Assembly: GCF_000003815.2 (NCBI RefSeq)
Contig: NC_049989.1
Span: 3,407,580-3,471,579 of the forward strand
Source of the DNA: Branchiostoma floridae
Lineage: Eukaryota; Chordata; Leptocardii; Amphioxiformes; Branchiostomatidae
Direction of reading: 5' to 3'
DNA: 64,000 bases
Each line of letters starts with the position of its first letter. Within the stretch, counting starts at the first letter, position 1. The translations under genes were made by a program, and so were the position numbers. This document shows positions 40,801-52,392 of the stretch, one piece after another. The notes under the pieces were generated by a model. It ran no database searches and was not told the DNA's origin. It worked only from the letters and a program-made list of their open reading frames with translations.

Positions 40801-40964
40801 AATTCACATAAAACCACATGCTTGTAAGATATGTATTTGTTACATTTTCCATCATATCAAGTAAACTCTCTATTTCTACAGGTACACCATCCTAGTCACC
40901 AGTACATTCCTAGACCATATTGACAGCATAAACTATTCTTTCAACACACCACATATATATATAG
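37854..40964. other. Intergenic stretch between convergent CPM-like and MDH2 genes
   Basis: No gene is recognised on either strand. It contains one foldback element (38736-38846), a short direct repeat of TAAGATGTCAAGAGTTGTA near 39270-39315, and a small GTAGGAG/CTCCTAC hairpin near 39848-39892. Confidence 0.6.
38736..38846. mobile_element. Foldback MITE, TCTCCAAGCAGA family, copy C
   Basis: The ends TAATCTCCAAGCA and TGCTTGGAGATTA are inverted; inner arms include TTCCTCCGGTGGC. The flanks GGACAGATC (38727-38735) and GGACAGAGC (38847-38855) match at 8 of 9 positions, a probable 9-bp target duplication. Together with copy A this points to a Mutator-like or hAT-like mobilising enzyme (inference). 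Confidence 0.85.
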
Positions 40965-41266
40965 TTTATTTAGATAGTAAATCCATTTCATTCTACAAAA
41001 GTCATATCAATTTGAAGCAGTTGTGTTGAGGTATTCCACTATCCTTGGCTATGATCCAAAAGACCTCTGCATCTGATTGACAAGAAAATACTGCTTTTTC
41101 ATTGTTGTATGCACTGTGTAAAAACCCACTTCTGTTGAAGTGAAAAAGTCCTGAATATCAAGTTTGAATGGTACTGCGTCTGCTACAGGAGTTGATGCGG
41201 TATGAAAGCTTCAAGTCACAGCTAAGCTGATGGAGTCATGGCAACTATTAGAAGACAGCTTTTATT
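40965..41266 (-). terminator. MDH2 3' end with two candidate poly(A) signals
   Basis: On the minus strand, AATAAA at 41266-41261 overlaps the MDH2 stop codon itself (CACAATAAAAG). A second AATAAA lies at 40970-40965, giving a more usual 3' UTR of about 300 nt. The second is the likelier main signal; the first may be chance. Confidence 0.4.
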
Positions 41267-44200
41267 GTGAGGCAAACTTCTCTCCCTTAGCGATGGAACC
41301 CTTGAGTTCATCCATGGCATCTGCCACCAACTTTGTCTCATAGTCACTCAGCTTGCCCAGTCCCAGGTTCCTCTCAATGCCATTTTTCTGTTGTGGGAAT
41401 ACAAAAGTCATAAGTAACCTCTTACTTACAGCACAATGTTTTAACTTAAGGAACACTGAAGCATACTACCCTGGGTGACATCATTAGGTTCTAATGAATT
41501 TTGGGCAACTCCCGTACTCTTTGCTTACCCTTTAATCATCTCCAGGCTTATTGGTAAGTTACGTGAGCCACTGCAAACTACCATAAGTAGAATGGCCCCA
41601 GGTCAGAAAGCACAAAACAAAATTGTCAGAGGACAATGATTTAAGACAAAAACAATATTGTTATCCGCAATCAGAGTTCCATCTCGACACAATCAAGACA
41701 ATGTTTATAAAAAATCAAATTGAATGCTGATCAAAAATCAAATTAAATGTCTGTAGACTATAAACACATGACTATAATCCCATTTGTAAATTTCTTTGTA
41801 TGCAAAAAAAATGAAAGAACCATAAACCTTGTAGCACAAAAACATCATTAAAGCAAGTTTGACCAGTCATTTTCTACGTTTTTAAAAACTCAAACAAAGT
41901 TTCTTACCCCCAGGAGAAGAGGAGTGGAGAAGTAGGGACACTCCGTCTCAGAGGACTTGATGAAACCACACTCAATGACTCCTTCCTTCCCATTCAATGC
42001 AGCAAGGAGCTAGACATAAAACGGGGGACAGGGAAGCAGTTGTTATCTGTAAGCAGTGGCTTTGTACAGAAACAAGTGTAAGTGCAAGTTCAATCTGATT
42101 AGATTACATCTATTATAAGACTAGTTCATATATTTTTTCTTACATCATAATTGACTTCACACAAAGGTACTAATAGACCAAAGTGACCAGAACTAGATAG
42201 GGAATCCAGAAAAGAGGATGTGTTTGTGTTTGCAGTTGAAATAATTTTGTAGCACATTTGAAATGCATATTCAAACACAGAGCATCACAAAGTTGCAATA
42301 GAGAGGTCACCGCAACACCAAAATCGCTGCACAAACTTTTCAATTTACGATAATGCAAAAGCATGATATTCACAATGACATCACAAAGGACATTCACAAC
42401 ATCATGAGATTACTAAAAAATAAGACAAACTTACTGAGTTGGTAAACCTGGCCCCCGCATATGCCATGGACAGTGTAGCTGACCCCTATATGAAAAAAAA
42501 ATGCGCGTGATGAAAAGGCCCATACGTACATTCGAAGTACATGTAATACAATTTGTAGAATACAAAAAAAGGATGTGTGCATCTGGTTCTAAATGTCAAG
42601 TATGCATGTTTGTACCATGTTGCCACGAAAACATTTAGAAAGTTCATTATGAGACTTGTCAGATATACCACTAGTAGGTAGTCCATATGCATTACACATA
42701 GTGAATACTAGGTAATACTTACAGCTCCAGCCTTTGCATTGACAACTTCAGTGCCAGCATCCTGGATTCGCTTGGTCAGATTATCCAGTGTCTCTGGATC
42801 AAACTCCACAGACGGTGTAGCCTGGTGAGAAAAAAATCATCAAGAATTTGAATAAAAAGCAGCATTTCAAAAAGCAGGGTGATTTTTTGTGGTTAAGGTA
42901 ATGTTCCCCTTGTGTTGACAAATCTTACTCTATGGTGGCCAAACTACCCAGAAAAGTCTTCATATTTGGGTAAATTTTCACTGTTTTCCAACCAGCATAT
43001 TTAGTCTGGTCTAGACAAACTTTTCTTCAAACAAAACCTCTCATTACAATATATAAAGATGGAAAAGAAATCTGACGTACAGAAAACTGCTGGCTTTTAC
43101 ACACCACAGCACACAGCCAACACAACACAACAATAACATTTCTTTTTGGGTGGAAGGGTAGTAGTGGAAGGGGCAAATCACAAATATATTACATACAAGT
43201 ATTAAGCAGACCCCAAGGACAAAGCCGTACCTTACCTGAGAAATGAGAGGGATGATGGTCTTGCCTGCATGACCTCCGACCACTGGAACATTAACATCCG
43301 CTGGGTTCAGGCCCTGCAGGGACAGGATGTCTGTTATAGACGTGGTCTCTCCTAGCATAACATTTATCAACTTATATCTACAGGTTGTTGTATCATTCAT
43401 TTGGACCTTCAAGTAAAAATCCTGACGATAAGTAGTTAAACATATCATTTTTAAAGAATATTGAATGATAATATCTACAAGATACAGTAAGACATTTCAC
43501 TTGGGATATAAAACTTTTGGAAATATTTGCCATTTTATGTCTTTTCAATCGAAAATAACCATTCAAAATGTTTTGTTTTGTAGTTGATAGAAAAGGTTCA
43601 ATGTTTCTTTTCCATCAACTACAAAACATTCTCTCTTGCTAATGTCTGCTAATGTCAAATATTCAATAGAAGACGAAAACATCCTACCAAAAGAAAATCA
43701 TTTTTTCATACATTCAAATAGCCATTCACATTACCTTCAGGTTAGCCACAAATGTGTTGGCCCTGACCACATCCAAGGTGGTGACCCCAATGACCCTGTT
43801 GGGGTCGTAGGTGCCAGCAGCCTTGCACACCTCCGAGGCAATGGGCACTGTGGAGTTTACCTGGGGATGGACAAGTAAAAATTTGAGTTATCATACCTAA
43901 CAATGTCTACTGTGGAGTTGACCTGGGTAAGGATAAGGACATAATGAGTTATCATGGCTAACAATGTGTATGCTGTACAGTATGAAGTAGAAGGTATTAT
44001 GTACAGTACAGGGCTGTTTACATGGTAAACTGTGGAGTTTACCTGGGCATGGACAAGGAAATACGGATAGCAATGTCATGCCCGTAGCCAGGATTTTGGT
44101 TGGGGGGGTTCTTTTTAGTACTTGTGGGACCATCGAGCGCCGCAGGCGCGAGACTCACGCCGAAGGCGTGAGCTGCCTAGGGGGGTCCGGGGGCATGCTC

Positions 44201-47200
44201 CCCCTGGAAAAATTGAAATCATAACCCTCTGAAACGCCATTTCCTGCATTTTGACGGGCAAAATTCGCTGGCTAAGTTCAATGGAATTTGTCTTAAAATA
44301 CAAAAGGTTTTTGGCATAAGTCTTTGAGGCCGACTCCCCCGACATATTTTCGCCATGTCTGATACCAAAGGTGGGAGGCGTTGCAATGGTGGTCCGGGGA
44401 AATTTTGAAATCTGGACCCTCTGAAAAGCCATTTCCTGCACTTTCTGGGGGCAAATTTTGCTGATAGACTCACTAGGATTGAATGAAATGTCTATCAGTG
44501 AATGATGCAAATCAGTCATGCCTTTGAAAAAAATCTTGGACATGAAAAAGGGGACCTTTGAGCATGAAAAAGTGGACCTTTGAGCATGAAAAAGTGGACC
44601 TTTGAGCATGTGGGGGGGTTCTTCCGAACCCCCCGAACCCCCCCTGGCTACGGGCATGAATGTCTATGCTCTACAGTATAAAGTAAAGTAGATTCAGTTG
44701 TGTGCTAACTGACATCTTTCTGCAAGGTATATTTGTGCAAACTTCATGCACTAGTTTCATTAATAAACGCTGTTGGTTAGCTGAGGAATAAATTCACTCT
44801 ACTTGATCATGTCTGCTGTGTACAGCTACTTACACAGTGCTACCAGAGGTATAAAATATTCATAACGTGTTAGATAATTTCAACAAGGCTGGTGAGTTGA
44901 ATCCAAGTGTTGTGAAACTGCCTAACCCCATTACCAATACAAATATGGTACAAAATGGCTACTGTAGCCAGCTGAAGGTGAAATTACAGACAGAAGGAAC
45001 AATTTGAAAACATGGCATGTACCGGTATATGACAGTCATGTTGCTTACCAACTTTGTGAGTCAGACTTTCGTACATACAAATAGAACTGCATCCTCTCTG
45101 AGGCATCATGATTTTATGAGAACATAAACATGTAATTGTTTTACTACTTTTTTAGGGGGATTAATATAGAGGCAGCAGCATTTCATGTTGTTCTAGATCT
45201 TTGGTAACTGTCACATATGCAGCATGTAGAGTTAATTCAGAAGGGCTCTGCTGGAAAATTTCCAGTGAGCTTTTCCCTGATGGCTATCCAGCAAATGCCA
45301 CAGCCTGACCTCGAACACTAAAGGGTTTCAAGGCAGAACAAAAATAGCCCTTGGTTTTACATTACAAGTTAGCCTCTCTGGCAATAACAGTAGGGTTTAC
45401 TGGATGGACACTCCAAAATGGTTGTTAAAAATAACAATCTTGTTCCACTCTGCTTCTATCCCTGAACATGTAGACTGCTGGGCAGTGCTGGCTCATATTC
45501 TTTAGAATGTCATTGTCATCAGTAACTGACTTTGGTAGCAAATTTGAGCAATTTACAATTCATGTTGCTCCAAACTCTTTAATCACAAGACTTCAGGTCA
45601 TAAGGAGATGAAATGAAAACCACACAAGGCCATTATGACACTTCTCTGCCTATATGTAAACTTGTACATCTGTGTCCTCCATAACATATGATTCATCGCG
45701 GACCACTGTCATCATACTATAGGTTTTAAATATTGTTATAACCCATCAGCAAATACTAAATCTAATGTCTGACCCTCTGAATATTCATAAAGATGATTCA
45801 GGGGACCGATAAAACCTCAATGTGGTCAGGTGGTCACTACAGACAGGATTTCATATGCTTGTGTCAACAGGAAAAATTATCTATGGGACAACCAGAAAGG
45901 GGTGATTGGCCAGGTGGTCTTCATGTACAGGTGGTAAATTGTACAAGTTTGGCTGTACTGACTTACAGGGTTAGTGATGAGGAGCAGGAAGGCAGTAGGA
46001 CAGTGTTTGGTGCAGGCCTTCACCAGGTCTCGTACGATGGAGGCGTTGGTGTTGAACAGGTCATCTCTGGTCATACCTGTAACAGGAACATTCGGGTGTT
46101 TATTTGCACACATTCAGGTGGTGTATAGTAGAATGAAAATTTTAGAAAAAAAGCAAACTTTCAAGTTATGACAAACCTGGCAACTTATCCTAAGGGGGGG
46201 GGGGGGCACGTATTGAGAAATATAAGAATAACATATAAAAACTGGATCTTCTGCTGCAGTACCATGTAGAATGTACTAGGAGGCCCATTATTGAACGTTT
46301 TGCCAACCACCATCCACATACCAAATGTTTTAAGGATCTATCCACAGCTTCTCGACTTATGCTGTACACACACACACACACACACTGACACACACACATA
46401 CGTACATACATACATACATACAGACACATAGCACATAAACATAACCTTCTTGGCATTTTTGGTAAATACAATTGGTTACGTATCAACACAGCACCGAAGG
46501 ACAGATAATGACCGGGTATGACCCTCATCTTACCTGGCTTCCTCGGAACCCCAGCGGGAATCACCACAATCTCGCATCCATCCAGACACGCCCCCAGCTC
46601 CGCATCGCCAAGGAAACCCTTGACCTCGGACCCAGTCTCAATGTGGCTAAGATCGCAGGCCACGCCGGGAGTGTGCGCGATATCGTACAGAGCCAACTGG
46701 GTGATGACTGGGTTGTTCTTCAGCAAGAGGCTCAGCGGTTGGCCGATTCCACCGGAGGCACCGAGCACTGCGACTTTGTTGTTACACTGAAAGATAACAG
46801 TTGTGACTTTATAATCAGTTTAGTTAGTTTAAATACTTTAGTCAGTTGATCCGTAACCAGAACAACTGGATGATTTTTGGATTTCAATGACAAAGCCTGA
46901 CTTACAAGTTAGAGCTGGAGATGGATCATCATGTACAGTACTGATGCTGAAAAAAGGTCACTATCTTTTTCAAATTTTTAATTTGTCATAGGGATAGTAT
47001 CTAACTTCTTAGCCCTGATTAGATTAGGCTCCATTTTATCAGAAAGTGACAGATCTCAAAACATATCTTTTTCATATGATCAGAAATATCCACAATTATG
47101 GTTCAGCAAAATTATGCAAGTTACAATAATGTACATCAGTACCTTCAAAGTTACAGATACATCAAGGAGGTTATATACTATAGGTTACATCATCTGTTGC

Positions 47201-47538
47201 TGCAGTTAATGATGAGGTATGCAAAAATTATGCACATCAGTTTCCACCTTTCCACCATGTTTCTTTAGAGTTTTTCTTGACGATTATCTTTTGACCTTCA
47301 TACGAACTTCAGTGCTGTACAATGTACAGTGCAAAGCGCTCGTACATGCCACAGCCTCAGGCTGTATCCCATCTGTTCATGCGGCCTTCACGTGCACAAA
47401 AATCCTACCGGCGTTTTACTCCTTTCAAAGAACGGACAACAAGCACCCTCCCAAACTCACCGCTGTTGTGGAGGAGAAGTTCCTCAGTGCCCCTGCTAGG
47501 GCGCCGAGCGTTTGGGGACGAGCAAGCCGAGAAAACAT
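41262..47538 (-). CDS. MDH2: Malate dehydrogenase, mitochondrial, complete, 9 exons
   Basis: NAD-dependent interconversion of malate and oxaloacetate in the TCA cycle and the malate-aspartate shuttle, in the mitochondrial matrix. Exons: 47538-47461, 46786-46534, 46076-45967, 43860-43735, 43313-43236, 42821-42723, 42485-42435, 42009-41908, 41387-41262. All are GT-AG and in phase, for 340 aa (human 338). Exon 1 is a 26-residue Arg/Ala/Ser-rich, acid-free presequence beginning MFSRLARP and ending FSSTTA. The NAD-binding loop [11 protein letters not shown] follows in exon 2, then substrate arginines in VPRKPGMTRDD, catalytic His204 in GGHAGKT, and the conserved [14 protein letters not shown]. The ATG at 47538 was chosen because it gives a classical targeting peptide. 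It is divergent from STYXL1, 441 bp away, and convergent with the CPM-like gene. Confidence 0.97.
43571..43629. repeat. Small inverted repeat in MDH2 intron 4
   Basis: TTTTGTAGTTGATAGAAAAG and its near complement CTTTTCCATCAACTACAAAA face each other across about 13 nt, so the transcript could form a stable hairpin. It may be the remnant of a short foldback element. Confidence 0.55.
43846..44060. repeat. Repeats copying the start of MDH2 exon 4 and its acceptor
   Basis: The sequence ACTGTGGAGTTTACCTGGG spans the real acceptor/exon junction (exon begins at 43860 on the minus strand). It recurs at about 43911-43930, with one change to GTTGACC, and at about 44028-44046. Flanking words are repeated too (ATCATACCTAACAATGT, ATCATGGCTAACAATGT), so the unit is about 65 bp or longer. 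On the minus strand each copy reads CCAG then GTAAACTCCAC or GTCAACTCCAC, a potential acceptor. The transposon at 44077-44658 is inserted in the last unit. Confidence 0.75.
44077..44658. mobile_element. 582-bp TIR element (CATGCCCGTAGCCAGG) in MDH2 intron 3
   Basis: The left end CATGCCCGTAGCCAGG and the right end CCTGGCTACGGGCATG are exact inverted repeats, each followed inward by G-rich or C-rich tracts. AATGT flanks both sides (44072-44076 and 44659-44663), a likely 5-bp target duplication. Inside are a roughly 23-bp unit, GAGCATGAAAAAGTGGACCT, repeated about three times near 44537-44610, and a diverged internal duplication (GCCATTTCCTGCA). A minus-strand open frame of 180 codons spans most of it but resembles no transposase I know. 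It is probably open because of the repeats. Confidence 0.85.
46194..46440. repeat. Poly(G) tract and CA / CATA microsatellite in MDH2 intron 2
   Basis: A run of 13 G at 46194-46206, then (CA)n with a few interruptions from about 46367, passing into (CATA)n to about 46431. Likely polymorphic; no coding role. Confidence 0.9.
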
Positions 47539-47979
47539 CGTGACAAACTTGGTCGCTGTTCGGTACAACCTTTCTGACCCACCAAAATGGCAGCAAAGGA
47601 CGTCACAAATGGCGCATGCGTCAGAGGGTTACTGACGAGTCAGTGTGGTCAAAGGTGAAAGGTTGATTCAGGTCGTTGCTAGGACGCTTCCCTATGACTA
47701 CTGGTATCATTCCGCCAAACGATTTACGCTATTATATGAATAGAATAAAGAATCTCAACATCAATGAAATCTAGAAGACTACACTAATATTTCTTGGTCT
47801 GATATCAGAATATTTTTGCCAGGAATGTTACCAAATTATATGTTGCTAGGGAACTTATTTTGTAAATCATTGCGTACTATCATTGTTGTGACGGGGTGTT
47901 GTTAGGTCCTTTGCCTGGGGAATGAACTTCAACAGGTGGAGAAGTTGTACACCTGTATTTTGAGTTGTTTGGTGACAAC
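47539..47979. promoter_or_regulatory. Bidirectional promoter MDH2 / STYXL1 with NRF1, YY1 and CRE motifs
   Basis: This 441-bp region separates two divergent start codons. By eye: an NRF1-like core GCGCATGCG (47612-47620), a YY1-like CAAAATGGCAGC (47583-47594) and a CRE/ATF-like GACGTCAC (47599-47606), all within 40 nt. NRF1 and YY1 sites are typical of TATA-less promoters of nuclear genes for mitochondrial proteins, which suits MDH2. STYXL1 is also reported to act at mitochondria. Function is inferred. Confidence 0.6.
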
Positions 47980-50900
47980 ATGCCCCTGTCCGCCGGCTTG
48001 GTGCTGTGTGAGCCGACAGAACTGTACAATATCCTCAACCAGTCCACGGTCTACCCGTGTCTGAGTGATCCCAACTATCTGTTACTCCTCGGTAAGTAAC
48101 GTTATCAACTTCAGTTCTAGTCCAGTTATATTGAAGTAAAAGAAAGTGCCATGTAAAGAAGCTATAACGTTAACAAATAACAACATGATTGTAACATAGT
48201 AACAATGTTGCTCTTTTCCTTTTATGAAGCTTCTGTCATTTATCAACTCTGCTTATAAGGTTTTCCTTGTATCTTTTTGTATTGATGTTTTTAATGACCT
48301 GATGACCTTATGTCTTAAGTACTATTTAATTCCAGTATTGAAATATTAATGTAAGTTGACTAATGTTATATTGATATTATGACACTTACCCAATGGTGCT
48401 TAGTGCTGCTGTAAGTAAGGAGATTAGTGTCACAGGGATGGTCATGCAGTGAAGAAACTATTTGTGGTGCTGCTGGTGCATAGGGAACACAAAAGTATCC
48501 AGACCATTTTGTTGCAAAGACTTTATAAGAAAGAAATGGCTCTGATAATTGCACACAACCCTGCACCCTTAAAATCATCCCTGGTTCAATCTTAGATACC
48601 TCTGTCATTGAAAAAGATACTGTAAGGTCATCAATATTTTCAAAGTTTGTATTTTGTTTCTTTTGTACCACAGATGCTCGGAGCAGTGAGGACTATGCCG
48701 TGAGCCATGTTCTCACAAGCAAGAAGGCATGGGTAGGGGCTTGGTATCTTTCCTCTCTCTCTCTCTCTCTCTTTTAAAGTGAAAAAATGACACCCCAAAT
48801 CTTTTTTTCTTCTTCATAATTTCCATTCCTACATGAATACCACTTTACTGCATGAATTTCTTGCTGACATAAATGTTCTATCTTCCAGCGTAAGAATGGT
48901 GAATACCTGGTGCCTTATGATTCTGAGATTGAGTGTAAAACCCACTGTGTGGTGTATGACAGCCACACAAGGTCTCTAAAGGACAGTGGTAAGAAGACTA
49001 TGTACTATATTGCATGAAGATAGCAAGTTATAAGTACTAGTACATAGTCATCCAGAAAATGTGCTTTTTGATTTGCCATTTCAGTTCAATGGTTTGATTC
49101 AAAGTTGGATATGCATAGGTTTGCCCATGCTAATAAACTTTGGTCTCTGATACCTTCACAGGGGATGCCATTACCTGTGCTACAGTTCTGGCTAACAGTG
49201 GAAGCAAGAATCCAGTAAAAGTTCTGAGGGGTGAGAGTTTTTAGGTTTTGATGCATCCCAAAAATTATGGTTATTTAAACATATCCTATAGTTACGTAGT
49301 CAAAATTGTCATTCTACTCTATGAAAACAAAGTTCTCGCTTTGTTGTCGTGTATAGAAAGTGACTATACAGGACCATTAATTTTTCAATGTAGGTAAAAT
49401 GATTCCTCCTGACAGTACATACATACATTTGTATATGGAAATTGAAGGAGCTGAGAACTACAATTTGTATGTTTTTTCTTTTCTCCAGGAGGCTATGAGG
49501 ACTTCTCAGCCTTGTATCCCTTCTTAAGAACACAGAAAATCATCTACATGCCACAGGTAGGTTAGAAAATCATGACAATCATTTGTGTGCAGCTTGAAAA
49601 TCACTTTTCCTGACTGTCAACCTTTTCATTAGTTTTTTAATGCTGTAGAATTTGGCTATTGATATTGTCACATTTCAAAACTGGGGCCTGGTCAGGCTGT
49701 TTGCAGGGACAAAAAATAAAATAGTTACTGTGTATCAAGAAATAAAGACAAATTATGCTCACTCTAGTTTTGTTTACCTTTTTGTGTGTTTTATATCATA
49801 CTTTTCAAACTGAATGGGCAAGCACTGTTTTGGAAATGTGACCATAACACAATCTTGTTTGCTTGTACCCAGGAGCTGGATGACTTGATGGTGTGGCCAT
49901 GTGAGGTTCTCCCGGGACTTCTGTATGTGGCCAACTATGAGCAGGCCTGCACGGCTGTCATCCTGAAGGAACTCAAGTGTAAAGGATACATCAACGTGTC
50001 CACAGAACCTGACCCAAGGTGGGAAGTGAAACATTCCTTAAATTCTTACAATAAGGCCATGTTGATTTGATTATATGGATGACATCCTCCGGGAACTCCA
50101 AAACTGATGCGAGCGAGCGAATAAAAAAAAAAGTTTGGCCAAAAAAAAAAGTTGCCTTCAGTATGGAATCAAAGTGGCCAGGAAGGTTGAACATAGGACT
50201 AAACACACATAGTATGGCATACCAACAGTTAGGTGTAGGGACCAGTACATCATACGGGTGCAAAACATTTTTTCTTCTTGGACCAATCCGAAAAAACAGA
50301 CCTGAAAAAAACAACAGAGGAACAGGTTTCGCTAATTACAAAATGGACACACTATGTCGGCAGCCATTTGGGGTCTAACCGGGGGGCCAAGAAGACAACA
50401 AGAGCGAAGTCAAGTAGAGATTATAGTCAATTGCACCAAGTTTCTACAGTCAAAGGTACAGAGACAGTTAGCCTTTATTACATGGAGATGGGATTTTAAA
50501 ATGCAGTGGGAGTCCAATAATCCACCAAACAGATGCCTTTGTAGCAAAATTGACCAATTACCATTGTTTTGAGTATTGCCAGTTTTCAAGTTTCCACAGA
50601 CAATCAGGTCCAGGTTCATGTCCGGACCTGGAAATGATCCTCTGGACCTGAATTTTATGTACTGGTACCTCCCCCAACCAACAATAGTCCTTTCACATCT
50701 TATTCTTTGACTTTAGATTCATTTTGGCATTCTATGGCATTAGTTATCTGTTTCCTGATACTTTTATTTCAATCTACGGAATATTTGTGCTCATTTTACA
50801 GCTGCTTTGCACAATTTATTGTGTGGTCGAAAACTTTTTTTTTTTTTGGAAATGGCCGAAAATTGGTGCGAGCGCGGATGTTATCCATATAATCAAATCA

Positions 50901-52392
50901 ATGTGGCCTAATATACTTTATAGTATGGATGATGGATGCTTCAGCCATCAACCAACTTGACAGACGTCTAATCAGACCAACTGAACCCAGCACCCTGGTC
51001 AACTCAGCCCAAAAACCTGGTCAGCTCGATCCAACACCCTAACTCCGCCTGAGAGACTTAAGTAACCAGGGTGTTTGGCTGAGTTGACTATGGTAAAGGA
51101 ACAAATTGTCTTGATCCCTATAATATTTGTTATAATATCTCAAATCTCCTATTCTACAGTCTGTCACAGTGTCACAACATTTGTCTCTCTATCAACAGCT
51201 TCCCAGGCCGTCAGAACCCTGAGGTGCTGAGAATAGTTGCAGAAGACTCCCCGGACACAGACTTGCTGTCCCATTTTGAGGAGGCCTGTGCCTTTATAGG
51301 TAAGGAGCTGACTTGATAAGGCATATATGTAACAGTACTTATTTGGCAAGGTACAGTCTTTTTTACTTAGGGATCTGCTTGACAGATGTATGACTACATG
51401 TACTAATAAATAAATGGAAAGTTACAATATACATTTTGAATCAAACTTTCCTTCTAGAAATTTGATTGTTAGTGATATTTTATTCACTTGTACACTGATT
51501 TTAAAATGGGCTGCCATTTTCTCAATACACCATTCATCATCTATTGCTTCATACCTAGAATTGTGATATTTAGACAATGCACCAGTTTTATCATCTGTCA
51601 TTTTACTTCTTTCACAGACAAACAGAAGAAAGCTGAACATGCAGTACTGGTGTTTGACACAAGGGGGATCAGCAGAAACATTTGCATTGCATTGGCATAT
51701 CTGATGCACCTCTACAGGTGGCCACTCAAGGTATAGTACTGTAAACTACTGGTACATGTAACTTATTTTTGCAGTGGTATCCATTTGTGGTAGGAGGAAA
51801 AAGTCTTTTTTCTGTGTTTTAGATTTGTGTACCGTACTGTACTATTCTGTAGTATAGTAGTTATACCTGGGAGACCTGTTTGCAGTGTCATCAATTTGCA
51901 GTGAAGAGGATCACTGGAAAAATAAAAGCACCGTGAAATTCTCACAATTTACAGTAAGCCCATGTTTAAGATTAGTTTCTGAAATCATTGTCCATATTTA
52001 AAAATCAGTTCTTTGTTCTACTAGTCAAATGTTTCATGCTGACAGGTTTATGGCTGTGTCTTGTCAAATGACAAGGTCTATCAGCTGCCACATGACAAAG
52101 AAACTCCAGGATGAGATCTACCGCATTGATGAAGGGACAGAGTACGTCTCAAAAGCTTCCCAAGCTACGAACTGCAGTCATGTGTATGCTGTTTAAAATT
52201 TTGTCAAAAATAAGTATGCTTCATGCTTCTTGTTTTCCTTTCCAGGATGCGTACAAACACATGCTTGGCTGCAAACACAACATCAGCCCCAACATGGGCT
52301 TCCTCCGTCAGCTGAGCCAGTGGGAGGAGAAACTGATCGGAGCAAACGTCACCAACTTCAGCGAGCGCAACTGTCATACTTGGATGCGTTGA
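47980..52392 (+). CDS. STYXL1: STYXL1 (MK-STYX) pseudophosphatase, complete, 9 exons
   Basis: Catalytically dead dual-specificity phosphatase relative with an N-terminal rhodanese/CH2-like domain. In mammals it binds G3BP1 and PTPMT1 (family knowledge). Exons: 47980-48091, 48674-48732, 48889-48988, 49162-49230, 49489-49556, 49873-50018, 51199-51299, 51618-51730, 52246-52392. All are GT-AG and in phase, for 304 aa (human 313). The N-terminus [15 protein letters not shown], the rhodanese-like [18 protein letters not shown] and the DSP core GYINVS match the family. The signature loop reads VFDTRGISR (230-238), so the His-Cys of active phosphatases is Phe-Asp here, with Asp232 at the nucleophile position; human has FS. 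Arg238 is kept. Divergent from MDH2. Confidence 0.95.
48753..48772. repeat. (CT)n microsatellite in STYXL1 intron 2
   Basis: A run of CT dinucleotides starting about 20 nt after the exon 2 donor. In this position it can act as a pyrimidine tract, but no acceptor AG follows closely, so it is probably neutral. Confidence 0.85.
50055..50908. mobile_element. 854-bp non-autonomous element, PIF/Harbinger-like, in STYXL1 intron 6
   Basis: The ends GGCCATGTTGATTTGATTAT and its near complement ending AATCAAATCAATGTGGCC are inverted and continue inward through ATGGATGACATCC / GGATGTTATCCAT. TAA flanks both sides (50052-50054 and 50909-50911), fitting the TWA target preference of PIF/Harbinger. Poly(A)/(T) tracts lie next to both arms. 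The open frames in it are short and share no recognisable transposase motif. Confidence 0.8.

Noticed and set aside
44115-44657. 180-codon minus-strand frame
   Set aside because: It spans a transposon with G/C tracts and tandem repeats, has no recognisable protein domain, and its ends coincide with the inverted repeats. Likely chance.
46472-46849. Plus-strand frames of 125 and 90 codons
   Set aside because: Antisense to MDH2 exon 2, which gives a clear NAD-binding domain on the minus strand.
52083-52200. Resemblance to 33840-33960 (GGGACAGAG, GTCTCAAAAGCTTCCC)
   Set aside because: Shared words are short and interrupted; possibly old pieces of one dispersed repeat, but not strong enough to call.
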